This document shows, one piece after another, positions 7,223 through 11,494 of a stretch of DNA of 11,494 nt (the first letter of the stretch is position 1; each line of letters opens with the position of its first letter). Source of the DNA: Robiginitomaculum sp. Its GTDB lineage: Bacteria > Pseudomonadota > Alphaproteobacteria > Caulobacterales > Maricaulaceae. A program made the position numbers and the translations under genes. Below the pieces are notes generated by a model, which did no database searches, was not told the DNA's origin, and saw only the letters and a list, made by a program, of their open reading frames with translations. The stretch spans positions 13,482-24,975 of the forward strand of contig NVVO01000035.1 of the NCBI GenBank assembly GCA_002733385.1, read 5' to 3'.

Positions 7223-7849
7223 TCAGACCGAACGAGCGGCGCGGTATTTGTTTTGGTACATAGCTCGATCAGCCCGGTCTAATATTTGTTTGACCGAATT
7301 ATCGGGAAAACAAGGTGAAGTCCCCCATGCGGCCGTCAAATACACTTCTCCATTGGGCAATATGACCCTTTGTTTGGTGATTTGGCGGGCCAGTATCACC
7401 GCCTTGGTTTGGGCGATCATTTCGTCAGTTTTAAACAACAAGACGCCAAATTCATCACCGCCAAGCCTTGCGACAATATCGCTATCGCGTACCGAAGAGC
7501 GTAAGCATTTACCGATTTTAATCAATAATTCATCACCGATCCCGTGGCCATAATAATCATTGATCTCTTTAAATTTGTTGAGGTCAAAAAAGATTATGCA
7601 TGACTGGATATCATAGCGCAATGCCACAGTTTGCGCCCGTTCTATTTCGCGGATAAAAGCCCGGCGGTTTTTGACAGGAACCAACGGATCGGTATCGGCA
7701 GTATGTTCAAGGTTTATGATTTGGGCTTTAAGTGTGTTAATCTCGTCTAGCAAGTGTTGTCGATCAGCAGATGTAAACACATCTTGCTGCGGCAGACAAT
7801 TGTCGTGGTCTTGGTAGTTAAACCCGACTGATGATTGCTGTAACCGCAT
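7223..7849 (-). CDS. GGDEF diguanylate cyclase, DgcB-like (copy 2)
   Basis: Second predicted c-di-GMP synthase, 208 residues, transcribed just ahead of copy 1. It has the same plan: a divergent N-terminus of about 28 residues, a helix at about 29-50 likely to form a coiled coil, TADTDPLVPVKNRR, the metal-site Asp89 in FFDLNKFKEIND, an inhibitory RxxD site (Arg121-Asp124) and an intact GGDEF motif (130-134). The catalytic domain is close to copy 1 while the N-terminal ends differ, suggesting the two are dimerised or targeted differently. DNA-level similarity persists, including an identical run of more than 20 bases offset by 711 bp (7432 against 6721). An AGGG (7855-7858) 5 nt before the ATG is a modest ribosome-binding site. 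It follows merR by 149 bp on the same strand. Confidence 0.87.
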   Translation of the reverse strand: MRLQQSSVGFNYQDHDNCLPQQDVFTSADRQHLLDEINTLKAQIINLEHTADTDPLVPVKNRRAFIREIERAQTVALRYDIQSCIIFFDLNKFKEINDYYGHGIGDELLIKIGKCLRSSVRDSDIVARLGGDEFGVLLFKTDEMIAQTKAVILARQITKQRVILPNGEVYLTAAWGTSPCFPDNSVKQILDRADRAMYQNKYRAARSV

Positions 7850-7998
7850 GAATACCCTAATTGCCTACTTGATGGCCCCATTTATAAGATGTTTTGGTTC
7901 TAGCAAGACAGTGTGAAATATGTGGCAAATATCAGCGTCAAAAATCTACAAATGTTCGGCGTTAACAAAACCTAAATTTGCGTTACTATTTGCTGTCA
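7850..7998. other. Intergenic gap between the cyclase gene and merR
   Basis: This 149-bp AT-rich gap holds no convincing gene or hairpin terminator. A minus-strand TATAAA-like -10 around 7870-7875 with only a poor -35 (TCTTGC, about 16 bp further up) could start transcription of the cyclase genes, but the match is weak. Read-through from merR is equally possible. Confidence 0.3.
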
Positions 7999-8412
7999 TT
8001 ATTGCGTCGTTAAGGCATCAATCACGGGGCAATTTGGGGTCTGGCCATCAGCACAATTTTTCGCCATATTTGCCAGCGTTGTTTCAAGTTTTTGTAAATC
8101 GGTAATTTTGGTGCGTAATTTGCCAAGATGCCTTTGTGTCAAGGCGTACACTTGCTCGCAGCTCGGCTCGCAATCTTCAATGCCTAGCAAAGAACGGATA
8201 TCATTAAGCGAAAAGCCTAGTTCACGGCTGCGCAGAATAAATTTGAGCCGGGTTTGATCCTTATGCGCGTATATGCGGTGCCCGCTGCTGGTTCGGGCAG
8301 GTTCAAGCATCAATCCGATATTTTCGTAATAGCGCACAGTTTCAATATTGCACCCGGCCAGACGCGCCAATTGCCCGCGTTTTACGGGGCCTTTCGATTT
8401 TGCGATGGACAT
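7999..8412 (-). CDS. merR: MerR-family metal-responsive transcriptional regulator
   Basis: DNA-bending activator/repressor of 137 residues that would control the divergent merT-like gene and itself. The N-terminal winged helix-turn-helix is clear: GQLARLAGCNIETVRYYENIGL then PARTSSGHRIY, followed by a dimerisation helix. Cys85, Cys120 and Cys128 align with the Hg(II) ligands Cys82, Cys117 and Cys126 of Tn501 MerR, with exactly the same 35-residue separation of the first two. Cys81 is additional. The effector loop (120-128) is one residue shorter than in Tn501 MerR. The ATG at 8412 has an AAGGAG ribosome-binding site; an in-frame ATG six codons upstream lacks that support. Hg(II) is the best guess; Pb, Cd or Zn sensors of the family use similar cysteines. 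Confidence 0.87.
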   Translation of the reverse strand: MSIAKSKGPVKRGQLARLAGCNIETVRYYENIGLMLEPARTSSGHRIYAHKDQTRLKFILRSRELGFSLNDIRSLLGIEDCEPSCEQVYALTQRHLGKLRTKITDLQKLETTLANMAKNCADGQTPNCPVIDALTTQ

Positions 8413-8424
8413 GATAAAAACTCC

Positions 8425-8455
8425 TTGCACCTGTAGTTACTACAGGGTTTATCAC
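8425..8455 (+). promoter_or_regulatory. MerR-type operator/promoter of merT2
   Basis: A perfect dyad, CCTGTAG-TTA-CTACAGG (8430-8446), lies between TTGCAC (-35, 8425-8430) and TATCAC (-10, 8450-8455), which are 19 bp apart. This long spacer filled by a palindrome is the known geometry of MerR-activated promoters. The dyad also sits 17 bp from the merR start codon, so MerR binding should repress its own gene. The expected transcript start, about 7 bases after the -10, coincides with the merT2 ATG. Confidence 0.8.
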
Positions 8456-8461
8456 GCTACT

Positions 8462-8812
8462 ATGGAAAACAATAATAAAAAAATTACTGGTCTTATTGCT
8501 CCAGGCGGATCGCTTGCCAGCCTATTTGCCTTTGTCGGTGCATCTTGTTGTGTTTTGCCATTTCTATTGGTAACTCTCGGCGTCAGTAGCACGCTCGTCG
8601 CCCACCTTAATTTCTTTGCACGGGGCAAAATTTGGTTTTTAGGCAGTGCCATTATTTTGATCGTGGCAGGTTTTTATTTGGCTTATAAAGGCAAAAACCG
8701 CCCGCCGCGCCGCACATTGGTGTTTTTAATCGTCGCGAGTTTACTGGTTTTGAGCGCATTGGTATTGCCGCTTTTTGAGGGAGACTTGCTTAGATGGTTG
8801 AAGCAAAAATAG
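8462..8812 (+). CDS. Short MerT-like membrane protein
   Basis: Inner-membrane protein of 116 residues with three predicted helices (about 17-47 with a turn, 55-74, 85-104). Cys29-Cys30 followed by Val-Leu-Pro33 in the first helix is the MerT-type vicinal metal-binding pair. Unlike Tn21 MerT and the other MerT-like protein in this window, it has no second Cys pair in the cytoplasmic loop (residues 75-84, rich in Lys, Arg and Pro). The 11-Cys protein encoded by the overlapping downstream gene might supply those thiols; that is inference. The ATG at 8462 follows the operator and has no Shine-Dalgarno; the predicted transcript begins at or within a base of this ATG. The frame is open upstream to 8348, but that part lies inside merR. 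Confidence 0.8.
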   Translation: MENNNKKITGLIAPGGSLASLFAFVGASCCVLPFLLVTLGVSSTLVAHLNFFARGKIWFLGSAIILIVAGFYLAYKGKNRPPRRTLVFLIVASLLVLSALVLPLFEGDLLRWLKQK

Positions 8813-9024
8813 ACGGGTTTATCCCGACTTCGACAATTACTTGTCCAAAATGCGGCCACAAATCCGCCGATGTCATGCCAACAGATGCATGTATGTGGTT
8901 TTATGATTGCGCCGGATGCGCGTCGATCCTCAAACCGAAAAAAGGTGATTGCTGTGTCTATTGCTCCTACGGTGATGTCCCCTGCCCGCCCATCCAAATG
9001 GGGGATAATTGTTGCGAGGCATAA
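8794..9024 (+). CDS. GDCCVxC-motif Cys-rich protein
   Basis: Small cytoplasmic protein of 76 residues with 11 cysteines, matching the GDCCVxC-type family often found beside mercury genes and containing selenocysteine in some members. Here every motif position is a Cys codon. Visible features are a CPKC knuckle (17-20), Cys33, CAGC (39-42), the core GDCCVYCSYG (51-60), CPPIQ (64-68) and a terminal CC (73-74). No hydrophobic segment or signal is present. The first two CxxC pairs resemble a zinc-ribbon; the core may bind Hg(II) or another thiophilic ion delivered by the MerT-like protein. It overlaps that gene by 19 bp and has a GAGGGAG ribosome-binding site at 8777-8783. Its biochemical function is not established to my knowledge. 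Confidence 0.83.
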   Translation: MVEAKIDGFIPTSTITCPKCGHKSADVMPTDACMWFYDCAGCASILKPKKGDCCVYCSYGDVPCPPIQMGDNCCEA

Positions 9025-9050
9025 AGAGAGGTCATAGTTGTACATTTCGT

Positions 9051-9082
9051 TTGACCAATGGCTAAATCTGGCTAGTTTTATG
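9051..9082 (+). promoter_or_regulatory. Possible purEK promoter
   Basis: TTGACC at 9051-9056 is a good -35 element. The matching -10 is poorly defined: TAGTTT (9073-9078, 16-bp spacer) or TTTATG (9077-9082). A direct repeat of TGGCTA (about 9059-9064 and 9069-9074) lies between. No hairpin terminator separates it from the Cys-rich gene ending at 9024, so read-through from the metal operon is possible. Confidence 0.4.
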
Positions 9083-9101
9083 CTCTTTACCTGAGTGCTT
9101 T

Positions 9102-9611
9102 ATGACTGATGTCAACACATCCAAATCCATCCACAAACCAATTGCAATTATTATGGGGTCGAAATCCGACTGGCCGACTATGCAAGCCTGTGCGGATATA
9201 TTGGACGCGCTTGGGGTTGGCTATGATGCCAAAATTATTTCAGCGCACCGTACACCTGAACGATTGTTTGAATTTGCCAAGGCGGCCAAAGCCGATGGTT
9301 ACAAGGTGGTTGTCGCAGGCGCGGGCGGCGCGGCCCATTTGCCGGGCATGGTGGCATCCATGACCAGTTTGCCTGTGCTGGGTGTGCCCGTCAGGAGTAA
9401 AGCCTTGAGCGGGCTGGATAGCCTGTTGTCTATCGCACAAATGCCGGGCGGTGTGCCTGTGGGTACATTGGCCATTGGCAGTGCCGGTGCAAAAAATGCC
9501 GGGCTGTTGGCGGCGTCTATTTTGGCGCTCTCTGATAAAAATTTGGCGCGAAAACTGGATGCATGGCGTGCCTCACAAACCGACAATGTTGGGCTAGACC
9601 CGCGTGACTAA
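9102..9611 (+). CDS. purE: N5-carboxyaminoimidazole ribonucleotide mutase PurE
   Basis: Catalyses conversion of N5-CAIR to CAIR in de novo purine synthesis, in the cytoplasm. It has 169 residues, the normal length for class I PurE. Conserved blocks are MGSKSDW (18-24), SAHRTPE with the catalytic His49 (47-53), GAGGAAHLPGM (73-83), VPV and MPGGVPVGTLA. The presence of purK directly downstream agrees with the bacterial class I mutase that uses the PurK product. The ATG at 9102 is preceded by no strong Shine-Dalgarno. The 3' end overlaps purK by 8 nt. An ordinary housekeeping gene with no anomaly seen. Confidence 0.96.
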   Translation: MTDVNTSKSIHKPIAIIMGSKSDWPTMQACADILDALGVGYDAKIISAHRTPERLFEFAKAAKADGYKVVVAGAGGAAHLPGMVASMTSLPVLGVPVRSKALSGLDSLLSIAQMPGGVPVGTLAIGSAGAKNAGLLAASILALSDKNLARKLDAWRASQTDNVGLDPRD

Positions 9612-10680
9612 GCTTCCAAAAGGCGCGACCATTGGCATTTTTGGCGGTGGGCAATTGGGCCGTATGTTGGGGCAGGCAGCCCGCACGCTAGGCTATAAAG
9701 CCCACATATTTGACCCCTTTGACGATACGCCCGCCGGGCGCATTGCCGACACACAAACCACCGCCGCCTATGAAGACAAGCGGGCGGTAGAGGCTTTTGC
9801 GGCCCGGTGCGATGTGCTGACTTACGAATTTGAAAATATTCCTCTGGAGACGATTAAATGCGCTGCGAGCATCACGCCCGCATTTCCAGACGCGACCGCA
9901 TTGCACACCTCCCATGATAGATTGGTGGAAAAGACGTTCCTAAGCGACAAGGCGGACGCTCCAGTGGTCGATTTTGCCCCCATTGAATCCATGCATAGCC
10001 TGTCGGAATTTGTCCGCGAGTTCGGCGCGCCAGCCGTGCTGAAAACCCGGCGTTTTGGTTATGACGGCAAAGGCCAAGTCAAAATTACGTCAGCCCGTGA
10101 TGTCAAGGCCGGGTTTGCCCGCCTCGGCGGTACCGACTTGATCGCCGAAAGCTTTGTGCCGTTTGTGCGCGAATTTTCTATTATTGCAACACGCGGTCAA
10201 GACGGCGAGATCGCCTGTTATCCGCTGACGGAAAATGTTCACAAGCATCACCGCCTGCATACCAGTATCGCCCCGACAAATGATCCGCAAAATATTGAGC
10301 CCGAAGCGCAAACCATTACCCGGCGTATTTTACAAGCTTTGAATTATGTCGGGACTATGGGGGTCGAGTTTTTCGAACTGGAAGGCGGTAAGCTTATCGT
10401 CAATGAGATAGCCCCGCGTGTGCATAATTCAGGTCATTGGACGATGGACGGTGGTTGTGTTGACCAGTTTGAACAACATATACGCGCCATAACTGCAATG
10501 GAACTGGGCATCACAAAACCCAAATATGTCGTGAAAATGACCAATTTGATTGGGGACGAAATACTGCAAGCGGACGAGTTAGCTAGAAACCCCAACAGCT
10601 TTGTCCACAATTACGACAAACGCGACATAAAACCGGGCCGCAAAATGGGCCATATGAACGAAATAATTGGCGACGCATGA
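9604..10680 (+). CDS. purK: 5-(carboxyamino)imidazole ribonucleotide synthase PurK
   Basis: ATP-grasp ligase that carboxylates AIR with bicarbonate to give N5-CAIR, the substrate of PurE. It has 358 residues (E. coli 355). The N-terminal nucleotide-like fold begins GATIGIFGGGQLGRML; TYEFENIP follows, then RRFGYDGKGQ of the ATP-grasp fold and the metal/active-site block NEIAPRVHNSGHWT near residues 265-280. The start is GTG at 9604, overlapping the purE stop by 8 nt without a clear Shine-Dalgarno, so translation is probably coupled to purE. The stop lies 3 bp from the convergent rsmE stop, and no hairpin terminator is evident between them. Confidence 0.96.
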   Translation: MTKLPKGATIGIFGGGQLGRMLGQAARTLGYKAHIFDPFDDTPAGRIADTQTTAAYEDKRAVEAFAARCDVLTYEFENIPLETIKCAASITPAFPDATALHTSHDRLVEKTFLSDKADAPVVDFAPIESMHSLSEFVREFGAPAVLKTRRFGYDGKGQVKITSARDVKAGFARLGGTDLIAESFVPFVREFSIIATRGQDGEIACYPLTENVHKHHRLHTSIAPTNDPQNIEPEAQTITRRILQALNYVGTMGVEFFELEGGKLIVNEIAPRVHNSGHWTMDGGCVDQFEQHIRAITAMELGITKPKYVVKMTNLIGDEILQADELARNPNSFVHNYDKRDIKPGRKMGHMNEIIGDA

Positions 10681-10683
10681 CAT

Positions 10684-11412
10684 TTACCAATCGCCGCTGA
10701 GGGCTTGCCACAAGGCCAGTCCTGCCAAGGCGGCGGTGTCGGCGCGCAAAATTCTGGGGCCGAGGCTGATGGGCGTGACATAAGGTTTGGCCCGCAATAT
10801 ATCCCGTTCGTCCGCAGTAAATCCGCCCTCAGGGCCGATCAGGATAGCGGCGGGGGCTTTGATTTTTGCCAGCGCGGCGGCGGCGGGTTTTGCCTCTCCA
10901 GCTTCGTCTGCAAACACCAGAGCGCGGTTAGCATCCCAATTTTCCAAAATGCGCTCCAGTTTAAGCGCCTCTCGCACATGCGGCAAATCTAGCCGTTCGG
11001 TTTGCTCGGCAGCTTCTATAATATGGGCGTGCATTTTGTCCATATTGATCTTGGATGTGGTGCGGGCCGTGATGACAGGCTGGAGCAGGCTGACCCCAAG
11101 CTCGGTGGCTTTTTCGACAATAAACACATTGCGTTTAGGCTTGATCGGCGCAAACAACAGCCAGATATCAGGCGGAGGGATATGGGGGCGAATTTGTTCA
11201 CCGACCTGCAAACGCATTTCGCGTTTTGAGATATGGATTATGCTAGCGATATATTCGCCATTGCGTCCGCCGAACAGGCGCACCTGATCGCCGATATTGC
11301 GGCGCATAACCCGTGCCAAATAATGGCTTTGTTGGTCGGGCAGTGTGATGTCCGCTCCATGAGCAAGCTGATCGGTTACATACAAACGCGGTAGTTTATA
11401 AAAGTCTCTCAT
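10684..11412 (-). CDS. rsmE: 16S rRNA (uracil-1498-N3)-methyltransferase RsmE
   Basis: SPOUT-class methyltransferase that uses S-adenosylmethionine to methylate N3 of U1498 in 16S rRNA. It has 242 residues, as in E. coli (243). The N-terminal PUA-like part carries SHYLARVMRRNIGDQVRLF; the C-terminal knotted domain carries KATELGV, EAAEQTERLDLP, LIGPEGGFT (191-199) and SLGPRILRADTA (216-227), the AdoMet-binding knot. The start MRDFYKLPRLYV is typical of alphaproteobacterial members. There is no Shine-Dalgarno before the ATG at 11412, but a TATAAA box lies 6 bases upstream, so the message may be leaderless. It is convergent with purK. Confidence 0.95.
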   Translation of the reverse strand: MRDFYKLPRLYVTDQLAHGADITLPDQQSHYLARVMRRNIGDQVRLFGGRNGEYIASIIHISKREMRLQVGEQIRPHIPPPDIWLLFAPIKPKRNVFIVEKATELGVSLLQPVITARTTSKINMDKMHAHIIEAAEQTERLDLPHVREALKLERILENWDANRALVFADEAGEAKPAAAALAKIKAPAAILIGPEGGFTADERDILRAKPYVTPISLGPRILRADTAALAGLALWQALSGDW

Positions 11413-11418
11413 AGGGGC

Positions 11419-11447
11419 TTTATAGCCAATGGTTATGTGCTAATCAC
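11419..11447 (-). promoter_or_regulatory. Candidate leaderless promoter of rsmE
   Basis: On the minus strand TATAAA (11419-11424) is separated by six bases from the rsmE ATG at 11412. A weak -35, GTGATT (11442-11447), lies 17 bp further up and shares only the TGA core with the consensus. If used, transcription would begin at or next to the A of the start codon. Confidence 0.4.
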
Positions 11448-11480
11448 CCCCTATGTTTATAATTACAATGTTTTCCTCCA

Positions 11481-11492
11481 CCGCTTTAGCGG
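11481..11492. repeat. GC-rich inverted repeat at the window edge
   Basis: CCGC (11481-11484) and GCGG (11489-11492) pair around TTTA. It could be part of a terminator or of a regulatory element for a gene beyond the window; no T-run is visible on the minus side and the plus side is cut off. Confidence 0.3.
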
Positions 11493-11494
11493 GG

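Noticed and set aside
7920..8105. Plus-strand open frame of 61 codons over the merR 3' end
   Set aside because: It is antisense to merR for more than half its length, has no ribosome-binding site and no recognisable sequence.
8348..8461. N-terminal extension of the short MerT-like protein
   Set aside because: The extension lies across merR and the operator; its residues are not membrane-like, and the promoter places the start at 8462.
8794..9024. Selenocysteine in the GDCCVxC protein
   Set aside because: All motif positions are TGC or TGT; there is no in-frame TGA within the gene, so this member uses Cys.
10787..11287. Plus-strand 166-codon open frame opposite rsmE
   Set aside because: It is an antisense shadow: the minus strand encodes a full-length, motif-complete RsmE.
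1..11494. CRISPR array, insertion sequence, tRNA or rRNA
   Set aside because: No regularly spaced repeats, transposase-like frame, terminal inverted repeats or tRNA cloverleaf were seen on either strand. Short structured RNAs cannot be excluded by eye.
11475..11494. Rho-independent terminator at the right edge
   Set aside because: A short GC-rich dyad is present, but the minus-strand side has no T-run and the plus-strand side is truncated, so it is kept only as a low-confidence repeat.

Overview
The window is a chromosomal segment of roughly 50 % GC with a typically alphaproteobacterial gene content. The codon use, the short DgcB-like GGDEF proteins, the small Cys-rich GDCCVxC protein and the B12-uptake cassette suggest a Caulobacterales/Maricaulales/Hyphomonadaceae-like bacterium. 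That assignment is an inference, because there is no rRNA or other marker here. Coding density is very high and no gene-free stretch reaches 300 bases.

Layout. (1) 1-4112, + strand: a vitamin B12-type import cassette with overlapping genes. It holds a TonB-dependent receptor (5' end cut by the window), a periplasmic binding protein, a FecCD-type permease and an ATPase. (2) 8412-4084, - strand: one long co-directional run. In transcription order it holds a MerR-family regulator, two tandemly duplicated GGDEF diguanylate cyclases, an outer-membrane barrel protein, a MerP-like HMA protein, a MerT-like membrane protein and a membrane-anchored YceI-like protein. The last gene overlaps the end of the B12 ATPase gene convergently. 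(3) 8462-9024, + strand, divergent from merR: a second, shorter MerT-like protein and a GDCCVxC-type Cys-rich protein. (4) 9102-10680, + strand: purE-purK of purine synthesis. (5) 11412-10684, - strand: rsmE, the 16S rRNA m3U1498 methyltransferase, convergent with purK.

The most interesting part is about 4084-9024. Two mercury-type uptake/binding modules flank a pair of duplicated c-di-GMP synthases, with no mercuric reductase (merA) in the window. The merR/merT2 intergenic region carries a perfect 7-3-7 palindrome between a -35-like and a -10-like hexamer 19 bp apart, the geometry typical of MerR-activated promoters. The -10 lies so close to the ATG that the merT2 transcript is predicted to be leaderless. 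A second candidate promoter with the same architecture lies upstream of the barrel-merP-merT genes, so the one MerR could control both modules. The regulator keeps three cysteines at positions equivalent to the Hg(II) ligands of Tn501 MerR. The physiological metal, the role of c-di-GMP and the co-regulation are inferences from context.
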